A DNA stretch of 64,000 nt, from the NCBI RefSeq assembly GCF_013113835.1, contig NZ_VTYQ01000008.1, positions 186,001 through 250,000 of the forward strand. The letters run 5' to 3'. The notes under the pieces are model-generated. The model saw only the letters and a list, made by a program, of their open reading frames with translations. It ran no database searches and was not told the origin of the DNA. The DNA is from Vibrio sp. RE88 (lineage in GTDB: Bacteria > Pseudomonadota > Gammaproteobacteria > Enterobacterales > Vibrionaceae). The translations under genes were made by a program, and so were the position numbers. This document shows, in pieces, positions 1 to 8,022 of the stretch; position 1 is the first letter of the stretch, and each line of letters opens with the position of its first letter.

Positions 1-366
1 GACCTCAGTCACCTTAATGTACTTTGTGTCGACAATGAGCCGGAAATCTTGGTTGGAATGGAAAACTTGCTGGCGCGCTGGGGGTGTAATGTGCGCACGG
101 CGACCGATATTGTCACCAGCCTGAAGTGTCTAGATGAAGAGTGGCTGCCGGATGTGATTCTCTCCGACTATCGTCTCGATAATGGCCGTACCGGGCTTGA
201 AGTGCTACAACAATGTCGCTTGCGCTTAGGGGATAGCTTTGAAGGGGTGATCATCAGTGCTGACCGAACCAACGACATGATGGATGGCATTAAATCCAAC
301 GGATTCGGCTTTATTCCTAAGCCAGTTAAACCGCTCAAACTCAGGGCAATTCTGAATCGGGTCTAG
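1..366 (+). CDS. Hybrid sensor histidine kinase, C-terminal receiver domain (5' truncated by window)
   Basis: The reading frame is open from base 1 to the stop at 364-366, so the gene starts outside the window and only about 121 residues are visible. They form a CheY-like receiver: the acidic pair in VDNEPE near the start, the phospho-acceptor Asp in ILSDYRL, the Ser of IISAD and the Lys of PKPVKP. A receiver at the very C-terminus, with no output domain, is typical of a hybrid histidine kinase. The neighbours are a sodium:solute symporter pair and a NarL-type regulator, which suggests a CrbS-like acetate-sensing kinase. That identity is an inference from context because the sensor and kinase parts are not visible. 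An alternative is a stand-alone receiver protein. Confidence 0.8.
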   Translation, partial: DLSHLNVLCVDNEPEILVGMENLLARWGCNVRTATDIVTSLKCLDEEWLPDVILSDYRLDNGRTGLEVLQQCRLRLGDSFEGVIISADRTNDMMDGIKSNGFGFIPKPVKPLKLRAILNRV

Positions 367-419
367 GGTCGAAAGTATCCTGTGGTGTGCCTGAATATGA
401 CTCTGCGCATCTAAATAAA

Positions 420-447
420 AAGGGTTGACGTTTTCACGTCAACCCTT
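420..447. terminator. Convergent terminator hairpin
   Basis: A perfect 12-bp stem (420-431 with 436-447) with a TTTC loop lies between two convergent genes. Read on the minus strand it is followed by a T-rich run, so it serves mainly the minus-strand gene ending at 467. On the plus strand the T tract is missing. Confidence 0.8.
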
Positions 448-466
448 CGACTGTTCTAGTTTCCGC

Positions 467-949
467 TTACTCAGTAAACAGTGTTTCGTATTTCACAAAT
501 GCGGTTTGCGTTTCCCCATAATACAGCGTGCCGTCAGATTGAATCACCACTCTTAACCAACTGTCCTCTGATGTGGGTTTAGGCAGCGTGATATACCAGT
601 TTTGCCCGGCTTGATCGGCTGGCTGCATGTTGATTGGCTGCGCGTTCTGATCTTGGCTGTCGACCAAAGAAAGTTTAACTCCTTCGAGAGCGTAAGCAGC
701 ATGCAATGACAGCTCAAGACTCTCATCGGTGAGCTTCTCAGAGCGGAACTTGACCTTAAAGTCTCCATTTTCCATATCGCACAAACCACTGGTGTAGCGG
801 CAGTTTGATTTGCTGACCAGCTTGTAGCTCTGGCCTTCTTTCGCGGCATGGGGTTTTTCGCTGACTGCCATATCAGTGCCGAAATAGGCAATAATGGACA
901 GAATCGGTGCAATCAAAAGAGCGACAATAAAGTGCTTATTTTTGAACAT
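467..949 (-). CDS. Hypothetical single-pass membrane protein
   Basis: A 160-residue protein starting MFKNKHFIVALLIAPILS, with one N-terminal hydrophobic segment (about residues 7-25). This is either a membrane anchor or an uncleaved signal. The remaining part is hydrophilic and contains two cysteines (in SNCRYTSGLCD) that could form a disulfide outside the cytoplasm. I recognise no named domain. It lies convergent to the sensor kinase gene and downstream of the symporter gene, separated from the latter by a terminator, so it is probably its own transcription unit. The TTGCGAC/AAGGAAGCC stretch just before the ATG provides a plausible ribosome binding site. Function is unknown. Confidence 0.7.
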   Translation of the reverse strand: MFKNKHFIVALLIAPILSIIAYFGTDMAVSEKPHAAKEGQSYKLVSKSNCRYTSGLCDMENGDFKVKFRSEKLTDESLELSLHAAYALEGVKLSLVDSQDQNAQPINMQPADQAGQNWYITLPKPTSEDSWLRVVIQSDGTLYYGETQTAFVKYETLFTE

Positions 950-1006
950 CTTGGCTTCCTTGCGACAACATTTCGAAACTACGGTAACTGAATTAAGAGC
1001 AATAAA

Positions 1007-1040
1007 AAAGCCCCGGACGGGTCGTCCCGTGAGGGGCTTT
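1007..1040 (-). terminator. Rho-independent terminator of the symporter operon
   Basis: AAAGCCCC at 1007-1014 pairs with GGGGCTTT at 1033-1040, with additional inner pairing (ACGGG with CCCGT). On the minus strand it is followed by TTTTTATT. It lies 16 bp after the stop of the large symporter subunit. Confidence 0.85.
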
Positions 1041-1056
1041 GATAGTTAAGTGTAGA

Positions 1057-2784
1057 TTAGTGATCTACCGCATCACCAGCGCCTGCTGGAACACGAACGT
1101 GCTCGACCAAATCTTTCACTTCTTGTGGTGTTTCTGCCGTGACTCTCGATACCGCGAATGCAACTAGGAAGTTGAATAGCGCACCGATAGCACCGAAGGC
1201 ATTAGGTTCGATACCTAAGAACCAGTTGCTGCCCCAGCTTTCTAGGTACTTCCAGTCAGCGATGAACAAGATGCCTTTGTGCTGGAATACGTAGAACAGA
1301 GTGATGGTGATACCTGCGATCATACCGGCAATCGCGCCTTCCTTGTTGATGCTCTTGCTGAAGATACCCATCATCAAGGCTGGGAAGATGGACGAGGCTG
1401 CCAGACCGAAGGCCAGTGCCACCGTACCAGCGGCAAAGCCAGGCGGATTTAGCCCCAGATAGCCGGCTACAGCAATTGCGACCGCCATGGATATCCGGCT
1501 CGCCAGCAGCTCTTTCTTCTCAGAGATATTTGGATTAATCACACCTTTGATTAAGTCATGGGATATCGCCGAGGATATGGCCAGCAGCAGACCAGCAGCG
1601 GTGGACAGAGCAGCGGCTAAACCACCCGCAGCAACCAGTGCAATGACCCAGTTAGGCAGCTTGGCAATTTCTGGGTTCGCCAGAACCATGATGTCGCGGT
1701 CAACTTTCAGCTCATTGGTTTCAGCATTTGATGTGTACTGGATGTTGCCATCGCCATTCTTATCATCAAAACCAAGTAGGCCAGTTTTTTCCCAGTTTTT
1801 AAACCAATCCGGACGTTCATCGTAAGCGAGATTCTGACCTGGAGCCGGGTTAACCGTATCCATTAGGTTTAGACGCGCCATGGCAGATACCGCAGGTGCA
1901 GTCGTGTATAGAATCGCGATGAATAATAGTGCCCAGCCTGCTGACGTACGTGCATCACGCACTTTCGGTACCGTGAAGAAGCGGATGATAACGTGCGGCA
2001 GACCCGCAGTACCAATCATCAGAGACATGGTGTATACGAACATGTTTAACGTATCACCACGTACTTGGGTGGTATATTCACTGAAGCCGAGTTCGGTCAC
2101 CACCTGATCAAGCCGATCGAGCAGATAGACATCCGTTCCGGCCATGGTACTGCCGAGACCAATTTGTGGAATTGGGTTACCCGTTAGCTGGAGCGAGATA
2201 AAGATAGCTGGAATGGTGTACGCAAGAATAAGTACACAGTACTGAGCAATCTGCGTGTAGGTAATGCCTTTCATGCCGCCCATTACTGCGTACATGAATA
2301 CAATACACATACCGATCAGTAGACCTGTTGAGTAGTCCACTTCAAGGAATCGACCGAAGGCAACACCAACCCCTTTCATCTGACCGATTACGTAAGTCAC
2401 TGACGCGATAATCAGACACACAACCGCAACAATACGTGCAGCATTGGAGTAGAAACGCTCACCAACGAACTCAGGTACCGTGAACTTACCAAATTTACGC
2501 AGGTAAGGCGCTAAAAGCAGAGCGAGTAGTACATAGCCGCCTGTCCAGCCCATCAGGAATACAGAACCACCGTAACCCATGAAGGCGATAAGGCCTGCCA
2601 TTGAAATGAAGGAAGCAGCAGACATCCAATCCGCGGCGGTTGCCATGCCGTTGGCGATCGGGTTAACCCCGCCCCCTGCAACATAGAACTCTTTAGTTGA
2701 TCCCGCGCGTGCCCAAATTGCGATACCGATATAAAGGATAAAGGTGGCACCTACAACGAGATAAGTGATTGTTTTCAAATCCAT
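1057..2784 (-). CDS. Sodium:solute symporter, large subunit (SSS family, VC_2705 subfamily type)
   Basis: A 575-residue multi-spanning membrane protein of the SSS/SLC5 family. It is expected to import a small carboxylate (acetate-type) with sodium. The N-terminal half carries the family core: a first helix after MDLKTITYLVVG, the EFYVAGGGVNP and AADWMSAASFISMAGL region, and GGMKGITYTQIAQY. A hydrophilic insertion with a DDKNGDGNIQ stretch sits between helices near residue 345. The gene is 12 bp downstream of a small DUF4212-type subunit, and this pairing is characteristic of the VC_2705 subfamily. AAGGAGC precedes the ATG. The neighbouring hybrid kinase and LuxR-type regulator suggest two-component control. 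The substrate is not provable from sequence; annotation as ActP-like acetate permease is common. Confidence 0.9.
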   Translation of the reverse strand: MDLKTITYLVVGATFILYIGIAIWARAGSTKEFYVAGGGVNPIANGMATAADWMSAASFISMAGLIAFMGYGGSVFLMGWTGGYVLLALLLAPYLRKFGKFTVPEFVGERFYSNAARIVAVVCLIIASVTYVIGQMKGVGVAFGRFLEVDYSTGLLIGMCIVFMYAVMGGMKGITYTQIAQYCVLILAYTIPAIFISLQLTGNPIPQIGLGSTMAGTDVYLLDRLDQVVTELGFSEYTTQVRGDTLNMFVYTMSLMIGTAGLPHVIIRFFTVPKVRDARTSAGWALLFIAILYTTAPAVSAMARLNLMDTVNPAPGQNLAYDERPDWFKNWEKTGLLGFDDKNGDGNIQYTSNAETNELKVDRDIMVLANPEIAKLPNWVIALVAAGGLAAALSTAAGLLLAISSAISHDLIKGVINPNISEKKELLASRISMAVAIAVAGYLGLNPPGFAAGTVALAFGLAASSIFPALMMGIFSKSINKEGAIAGMIAGITITLFYVFQHKGILFIADWKYLESWGSNWFLGIEPNAFGAIGALFNFLVAFAVSRVTAETPQEVKDLVEHVRVPAGAGDAVDH

Positions 2785-2796
2785 CTGAACTGCTCC

Positions 2797-3060
2797 TTAC
2801 TCGTCCACATCAAATTCGCGATCGATTTGGCGCATTTTCCACGCGTAGTAGAAAATAATGCCTAGAAAGGTATAGATGGAACCTTGTTGTGCAAACCAGA
2901 AGCCCAGTTTGTAACCACCTATCTGAAATTGGTTAAGCTCGTCGACAAATAAAATGCCGCAGCCAAAAGAAACGACAAACCAGACAACCATCAAGCTGAT
3001 CATCAGTTTTACGTTTTTGTCCCAGTAGGCTTTGGCTCGTTCCTGACTTTCAAACGCCAT
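2797..3060 (-). CDS. Sodium:solute symporter, small subunit (DUF4212 family)
   Basis: An 87-residue protein with two hydrophobic segments (about residues 19-38 and 52-70) and a charged C-terminus ending REFDVDE. It belongs to the DUF4212 type (small subunit of sodium:solute symporters), which always sits next to a VC_2705-type large subunit, as here (12-bp gap). I chose the ATG at 3058-3060 because AAGGAGG lies 6-7 bp before it and the family starts with MAFESQERAKAYW-like sequence. A longer in-frame start 48 bp upstream has no better site. Confidence 0.9.
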   Translation of the reverse strand: MAFESQERAKAYWDKNVKLMISLMVVWFVVSFGCGILFVDELNQFQIGGYKLGFWFAQQGSIYTFLGIIFYYAWKMRQIDREFDVDE

Positions 3061-3162
3061 TGCCGCCTCCTTACGATTGGTTTCGTTGTTAAATAAATGT
3101 TTCACCATCTACATTAGCAAGGTGCTGGCAAGAACTCTTTTCAACTTTAGTCGTGTGATAAA

Positions 3163-3192
3163 AAACAAAAAGCGCCTAAAAATCAGGCGCTT
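3163..3192 (-). terminator. Rho-independent terminator after the MarC-family gene
   Basis: AAGCGCCT (3170-3177) pairs with AGGCGCTT (3185-3192). Read on the minus strand the stem is followed by TTTGTTTTTT. It lies about 90 bp past the stop of the upstream minus-strand gene. Confidence 0.75.
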
Positions 3193-3280
3193 AATATTTA
3201 AATGATAGATTTCTGTGATGTTAATGTGGTGTTAAATTAGCCTAAGGTCTAATGATTTGTTGATGACTTTATAAAATAAT

Positions 3281-3907
3281 TCAACCTAGGTAGAAGTCTT
3301 TGATGCCCAATAACAGGTTGTTTAAAGCCACTGCTGCAAGGATCAACCCCATGACTCGGCTGATGATCGCAGCGCCGACATTGCCAATCCATTTCTGGAT
3401 ATGTGTCGCGCCAAGCAGCAGGAGTAAGGTGATCAACAGAACACTCACCATCACCGCTGCGGTGATGCCCTGGTCGACCAAGGAATAACGGTGGTTGTCG
3501 GTCAGCATCACGATCGCCATCATTGCACCGGGAGAGGCAATTGAAGGGATCGCGAGTGGGTAGACGGCTAAGTCAGCCAGATCCGAGTGACTAACTTCTT
3601 CAGAAAGCTTAGTTTCCTGTTCAGGTTTAGATTCACCAAAAATCATTGTTAGAGCGAACAGCAAGAGTACCAAGCCACCGGCTGCTTGAAATGCAGGTAG
3701 AGGAATCTGCATTGCATCCAGCAGCAGCTGACCTGCAATGAGGAAGAACAGAAGTACGCCTGTTGAGATACCTACCGCTTTGAGTGCCACTAAACGACGT
3801 TGTTTGGCAGTGAGGTGTTGAGTTTGGGATAGGTAGACCGGAACGGAACCAATCGGATCGATGACGGCCCAGAGAACGACAAATTGAGTGATCAATACGC
3901 TAAGCAA
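3281..3907 (-). CDS. MarC family integral membrane protein
   Basis: A 208-residue protein with about six hydrophobic helices. MarC/YhgN-family features are visible: the N-terminal LWAVIDPIGSVPVYL, the mid-protein LTMIFGESKPE, AIPSIASPGAMMAIV, and a C-terminal RVMGLILAAVALNNLLLGI. Length and topology match the family (about 200-220 residues). Family members are inner-membrane proteins of unclear transport role; the original multiple-antibiotic-resistance link of MarC was not upheld. It is transcribed alone between the regulator gene and the symporter genes. Confidence 0.9.
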   Translation of the reverse strand: MLSVLITQFVVLWAVIDPIGSVPVYLSQTQHLTAKQRRLVALKAVGISTGVLLFFLIAGQLLLDAMQIPLPAFQAAGGLVLLLFALTMIFGESKPEQETKLSEEVSHSDLADLAVYPLAIPSIASPGAMMAIVMLTDNHRYSLVDQGITAAVMVSVLLITLLLLLGATHIQKWIGNVGAAIISRVMGLILAAVALNNLLLGIKDFYLG

Positions 3908-4013
3908 TGATTTGACTCCCAGAGTTAGTGAAACAGAGGGATGAATAAGTCGATCAGATGACCGACTTGACTATCTTAGCAGATAAATGATCGAGATAGG
4001 GTGAAAAAGAAAA

Positions 4014-4649
4014 TTAAGATTCAGATTCTAGCTGCTGAAGTAAAATCACAGCCTGAGTGCGGTTTTTAACACCTAACTTTCTAAAGATCGCGGTCATGTG
4101 GGCTTTTATCGTTGCTTCAGAAACATTTAACTCATAAGCAATTTGCTTGTTTAGCAGACCATCAGATAGCATTCCGAGTACTTTGTATTGCTGTGGCGTT
4201 AAAGTGGCAATTTTCTCTGCTAAGTCATTGCAAGCGGCGTTGTTGGTGATGGAACCTTCTGGGAAGAAAGGTTCGCCGCTCAAGACCTGATTCAATGCAT
4301 TGACCAATTCTCGCATGTCACTCGACTTAGGGATAAAACCAAACGCACCGTGGCTCTTGACCTGAGTAACGACGGAAGGTTCTTCACTGGCCGACACGAC
4401 CACAATTGGCATGTCCGGGTATTCTGCCCGTAGCTGAATCAGCCCAGACATCCCGTTGGCGCCAGGCATTTTTAGATCAAGTAGCAGAAGATCGGGCTCG
4501 TCTTCTTTAGCAAGAACTGCCAGAAGCGCATCGAGGGAGTCCGCTTCCAATAAATTGGCACCACTAACCGCCATGTGCACAGATTGAAACAGTGCATTAC
4601 GAAATAAAGGGTGATCGTCGGCGATGATAATGGTGTAGGTCGAGTCCAT
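4014..4649 (-). CDS. NarL/LuxR-type response regulator (possible CrbR-like acetate switch regulator)
   Basis: A 211-residue two-domain regulator. The receiver occupies residues 5-120, with the acidic pocket DD at 11-12, the phospho-acceptor Asp58 in LLLLDLKMPG, a Ser in VVSASEE and Lys in IPKSS. The LuxR-type helix-turn-helix follows at about 145-205 (LTPQQYKVLGMLSDGL, then the recognition helix in NVSEATIKAHMTAIFRKLGV). I took the ATG at 4647-4649 because the receiver begins directly after it; an upstream in-frame start would add 36 residues with no domain. The nearby symporter pair and hybrid kinase suggest a CrbR-like regulator that activates acetate uptake and use, but this rests on context. 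Confidence 0.88.
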   Translation of the reverse strand: MDSTYTIIIADDHPLFRNALFQSVHMAVSGANLLEADSLDALLAVLAKEDEPDLLLLDLKMPGANGMSGLIQLRAEYPDMPIVVVSASEEPSVVTQVKSHGAFGFIPKSSDMRELVNALNQVLSGEPFFPEGSITNNAACNDLAEKIATLTPQQYKVLGMLSDGLLNKQIAYELNVSEATIKAHMTAIFRKLGVKNRTQAVILLQQLESES

Positions 4650-4780
4650 GACGTTAACTGCTATTGAAAGTTTGCTTACAGGAATTATTGTCACCTTTGA
4701 GAGTATGGACAATATCCATACCCTAAAAGTCTGAACTGTATCGGGTTTTATCGCCAAATTGCATATAAATAAACAAGATA

Positions 4781-4807
4781 CAAAAACGCCAGTCGTTAGA
4801 CTGGCGT
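4781..4807 (-). terminator. Rho-independent terminator of dsbD
   Basis: Perfect 9-bp stem ACGCCAGTC (4786-4794)/GACTGGCGT (4799-4807) with a GTTA loop. On the minus strand it is followed by a TTTT run, 20 bp after the dsbD stop. Confidence 0.85.
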
Positions 4808-4826
4808 GAAGTTAATCAGCTGGTGC

Positions 4827-6617
4827 TTACAGGCTGTGGGCGTTGATGTGTTGCAAAAACGGCTCAGCCTGCATAAATCCGGTTACTCTGGCGTTGGAGA
4901 CATGTTGGCCGCTGGCATCCCAGAACTCTATCGTTGGCAGGCCAAGTACATTCATCTCTTTTAGCAGTGCGATGTCTTGCGGCAGGTTCTTGGTGACATC
5001 GGCCTGTAACAGCACAAAATTACGTAGCTTTGCTTCTACATCAGGCTGGTGGAAGGTGTACTTTTCGAACTCTTTACACGCCACACACCAGTCTGCATAG
5101 AAGTCGAGCATCACAGGTTTGCCCGCCAGCTTAGCTTGTTCCAACTGGCTGTTGAGATCATCCACGGTGGTAATGCGTGTAAATTGAATACTAGGCTGCG
5201 CTTGCTCTGTATGACCACCAAACCAGTAGTTGAGTGCGGGTTGCGCTGAGGCGAATAAGCCAAGAACCGCAATGATACCGACCGCGCTTTGCTTCCAGCC
5301 ACCAAATGGCAGTGAGTTTTTGACATGGTATAGCCAGCCAAAAGCGGCTAGACCAAGTGCGGACCACAGTCCGGTTGCCCACGTTTCTGGCAGGATACGT
5401 TCAAGTAAGAAGATTGGCGCAGCAAGCAGAATAAAGCCAAACAGGGTTTTTACTCTGTCCATCCAGTTACCGGCTTTGGGCAGCAGTTTGTTGCCAAATA
5501 CCGCAACCAGCATCAGTGGAATGCCCATGCCCAGCGCGAGAGCGTACAGTGCGACGCCGCCCGTGAGTAAGTCACCGCTTTGTGCGACGTAGAGCAGTGC
5601 GCCTGAAAGCGGCGCTGTGGTGCAAGGGGAGCAGACTAATCCAGAAATCGCACCCATGGCAAACACGCCGAGCGAGCTGCCGCCTTGCTGTTTGTTACTT
5701 AAGTTATTCAGCCATGTCTGTACTGCACTTGGCAGCTGAATGGTGTAGGCACCAAACATCGACAGCGCTAGGGCAACAAACATGACGCTCAAACCAATCA
5801 GGACGTAAGGGTGTTGCATGGCAGCCTGAAACTGCATACCCGCAGAGGCGACAACCAATCCTAACAATGTGTAAGTGAGAGCCATCCCTTGAACGTAAAT
5901 AAACGCTAAGCCTAATGCTCGACCGTGGCTCAGCTTGCCGCTGCCAAGCACAATACTGGTCAAAATCGGATACATCGGCAGCACGCATGGCGTAAACGCA
6001 AGGCCGACACCCAGTGCTAAAAACAGTAATGGTGTCCACCAGCTATCACTTAGGCTAGATGCTAGGCTCGATTCCTGAGAAACCGGCTGTGACGGTTTGG
6101 CTGGAGTGTCTGTTGGTGCAGAACTTGTGTTACCTGATGGTGCCAACTTGTCACCAGCGCTGGATTGGAAACTGGTTAAGTCAACCACGCGAGTCTCTGG
6201 CGGGTAACAAAATCCGGCTTTTGCACAGCCCTGATACTGGACAATCAGACGTGCGCCATCCTGATAATCGGCCAAAGGCACTTCGACAAACAGAGGTGTG
6301 GTATAGATGTTTACCTCACCGAAAAACTCGTCTTTGTAGGGCTGACCGTCTTCCATTTTCAGCTCGCCTACCGTGACATTTTCGCCGCTGACCGATAAAC
6401 GGTGCTGGTAGAGGTAGTAATCCTGTTTGACTTGCCAGTCGAGGAAAACCTTATCGCCTTGCTGATAGGCGTTAAACGGGAAAGCTTGATCGACTGGGAC
6501 AAAAGTATTGCTCTGATTTCCGAAGCTTGGCGCAGAGTTAGACTGCTCGAAAAGCGCCATAGCAGGGGTAGAAGCTACAGTCAGACATAATAAAATCAGT
6601 GAAAAGACGGCACGCAT
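4827..6617 (-). CDS. dsbD: Thiol:disulfide interchange protein DsbD
   Basis: A 596-residue inner-membrane reductase that carries electrons from cytoplasmic thioredoxin to periplasmic DsbC/DsbG and cytochrome c maturation. Domains in order: signal peptide (residues 1-21, cleaved after AMA); periplasmic alpha domain with a Cys pair in GCAKAGFCYPPETR (about 130-138); a central domain of eight helices with redox cysteines in AFTPCVLPMYP and GLVCSPCTTAP; and a C-terminal thioredoxin-like gamma domain with the CxxC of DFYADWCVACKEF (about 510). All six functional cysteines are present and the length is normal. A terminator follows. The gene is monocistronic, beside the response regulator. Confidence 0.97.
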   Translation of the reverse strand: MRAVFSLILLCLTVASTPAMALFEQSNSAPSFGNQSNTFVPVDQAFPFNAYQQGDKVFLDWQVKQDYYLYQHRLSVSGENVTVGELKMEDGQPYKDEFFGEVNIYTTPLFVEVPLADYQDGARLIVQYQGCAKAGFCYPPETRVVDLTSFQSSAGDKLAPSGNTSSAPTDTPAKPSQPVSQESSLASSLSDSWWTPLLFLALGVGLAFTPCVLPMYPILTSIVLGSGKLSHGRALGLAFIYVQGMALTYTLLGLVVASAGMQFQAAMQHPYVLIGLSVMFVALALSMFGAYTIQLPSAVQTWLNNLSNKQQGGSSLGVFAMGAISGLVCSPCTTAPLSGALLYVAQSGDLLTGGVALYALALGMGIPLMLVAVFGNKLLPKAGNWMDRVKTLFGFILLAAPIFLLERILPETWATGLWSALGLAAFGWLYHVKNSLPFGGWKQSAVGIIAVLGLFASAQPALNYWFGGHTEQAQPSIQFTRITTVDDLNSQLEQAKLAGKPVMLDFYADWCVACKEFEKYTFHQPDVEAKLRNFVLLQADVTKNLPQDIALLKEMNVLGLPTIEFWDASGQHVSNARVTGFMQAEPFLQHINAHSL

Positions 6618-6717
6618 AGAAAAGTCACTTGAGTTAAATTTTCATCATTTTAACTCAATCAGACAGGGGAAAGGGGGAATAAGTTTCATACTCCGACAAA
6701 TATAGCCAATTCAAAAG

Positions 6718-6745
6718 CTTAAGTCAGGCCGATACCTGACTTAAG
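6718..6745 (-). terminator. Hairpin after argR
   Basis: Perfect 11-bp stem CTTAAGTCAGG (6718-6728)/CCTGACTTAAG (6735-6745). On the minus strand it is followed by CTTTTG, a short T tract. It lies 22 bp past the argR stop. Confidence 0.7.
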
Positions 6746-6766
6746 TTGAGATGATCTAGGAAAGAC

Positions 6767-7255
6767 TTAAGCCACACCTAGTCGAGCACGAACCACTCGT
6801 TCGCAGGCATCAATATGATCGGTGTCTTTTGGTATCACGAGGACGGTGTCGTTGCCACCTACTGTGCCGAGGATCTCGGTGTGTGGGTCGATGTCGACCA
6901 ATCGTGCGACGAGCTGGGCACTGCCAGGGTGAGTTTTGACCACTACCATTGCCTGATTATGGGTAATGAATTCAATCTGCGAGGAAATCGATGACTCAAC
7001 ACGCACGGGCGCGGTTTCAACGGTAATGCAATACACCTTTTTACCACAGGCATTCTGGACCTTAACCACCCCGAGCTGAGACAGCAGACGCGAGACCGTT
7101 GATTGGCTGATACCTTCAAAGCCGATATCAACCAGTGCTTCGCGCAACTCATTCTGAGTGGTAAAGCTCTGTTGTTGAAGCAGGCGTTTACAGGCTGCGG
7201 TCAGGGTTTTGTCTTCAGTGTAATCCACTGAAGCGAGATTTAGAGTTTCACTCAT
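6767..7255 (-). CDS. argR: ArgR-family arginine-responsive regulator (arginine deiminase-cluster paralog)
   Basis: A 162-residue ArgR. The N-terminal winged helix (residues 15-75) carries the SQSTVSRLLSQLG recognition motif. The C-terminal hexamerisation and arginine-binding domain carries the GTVGGNDTVLVI motif, corresponding to the family GTIAGDDT with the acidic residue that contacts arginine. The gene lies downstream of arcA-arcC-argF and pyrBI, so it probably regulates the arginine deiminase genes. Vibrios normally carry another argR beside mdh, so I regard this as the paralog. AAGGAGTTC precedes the ATG. Two ARG-box-like sites lie at 7476-7509, about 220 bp upstream, and could mediate autoregulation. 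Confidence 0.92.
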   Translation of the reverse strand: MSETLNLASVDYTEDKTLTAACKRLLQQQSFTTQNELREALVDIGFEGISQSTVSRLLSQLGVVKVQNACGKKVYCITVETAPVRVESSISSQIEFITHNQAMVVVKTHPGSAQLVARLVDIDPHTEILGTVGGNDTVLVIPKDTDHIDACERVVRARLGVA

Positions 7256-7473
7256 GCGAACTCCTTAAAACATGACGTAGAGATAACTCTTCCTTGCGAC
7301 CTTCAGCACTTCATTCCCTAGTAGTGCCTTCAGACATTGAGCGGTCACTTCTGTGGTGACTTAAAGATTTGATTCGGGAGTATTTTAACACCAAACAAAG
7401 TGTGGCTTTTTGAAAGGGATCACCAATTAAAAACTATTAATTGGCGATTTTATTGGTTGATAATTCTGTTGTG

Positions 7474-7511
7474 TGTGGATATTTATTCTCAAATGGGAAT
7501 AAATATCCACA
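7474..7511. promoter_or_regulatory. Two ARG-box-like sites forming a 15-bp inverted repeat
   Basis: A perfect 15-bp inverted repeat (7474-7488 with 7497-7511, 8-nt loop) lies between pyrI and argR. Each arm also contains a 14-mer matching the ArgR consensus TGAATWWWWATTCA at 12 of 14 positions: TGGATATTTATTCT (7476-7489) and GGAATAAATATCCA (7496-7509). Their centres are 20 bp apart, close to the two-turn spacing of paired ARG boxes. The sequence could instead be the pyrBI terminator, but no T tract follows on the minus strand. Confidence 0.5.
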
Positions 7512-7541
7512 GTACTTTTAAACAGTGACTGTCAGAGCTGA

Positions 7542-8006
7542 TTAGCGCGCTTCTGCCATGATTTCGCGTGAGAATACTTTTTCACAGTAATGGCATTTGA
7601 GCTGAACGTGACTCTGCTTTTGCTGGACTTTAAAGTGGCTTTCGATAGGTTCACCGTGCGAAATACAATTGCTGTTCGGGCACTCAAAGACACTATGGAT
7701 ATGTTCTGGGAGCGCTAAAGTCAGCTTGTTGACCACCTGATATTCTTCAATCTGGTTTACGGTCGCTTTCGGCGCATACAGAGCCAATTGGTTGGCCTGC
7801 TCTTTGGTCAAATAGACATTTTCAATTTTGATGAGGTCTTTCTCGCCGAGCGCCGAAGAAGGTAAGTTGAGGCCTATGGTGATGCGCTGATTGGTCTTGT
7901 GCATTTTAAAAAGTTTGAGCACTTTAATGCCGACGTTAGCAGGAATATGGTCAATCACGCTGCCGTTACGAATGGCTTCTACTTGTAGTTGAGTTTCTTT
8001 CACCAT
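7542..8006 (-). CDS. pyrI: Aspartate carbamoyltransferase regulatory subunit
   Basis: A 154-residue PyrI, the allosteric subunit of aspartate transcarbamoylase that binds ATP/CTP/UTP. The N-terminal allosteric domain runs MVKETQLQVEAIRNGSVIDHIP. The C-terminal zinc domain has four cysteines in CPNSNC and CHYC. Length matches the E. coli protein (153). I chose the ATG at 8004-8006: GCAGGAGAA precedes it, the sequence then aligns with PyrI, and a longer frame would overlap the end of pyrB. It is 16 bp downstream of pyrB. Confidence 0.96.
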   Translation of the reverse strand: MVKETQLQVEAIRNGSVIDHIPANVGIKVLKLFKMHKTNQRITIGLNLPSSALGEKDLIKIENVYLTKEQANQLALYAPKATVNQIEEYQVVNKLTLALPEHIHSVFECPNSNCISHGEPIESHFKVQQKQSHVQLKCHYCEKVFSREIMAEAR

Positions 8007-8022
8007 GATAATTCTCCTGCAA

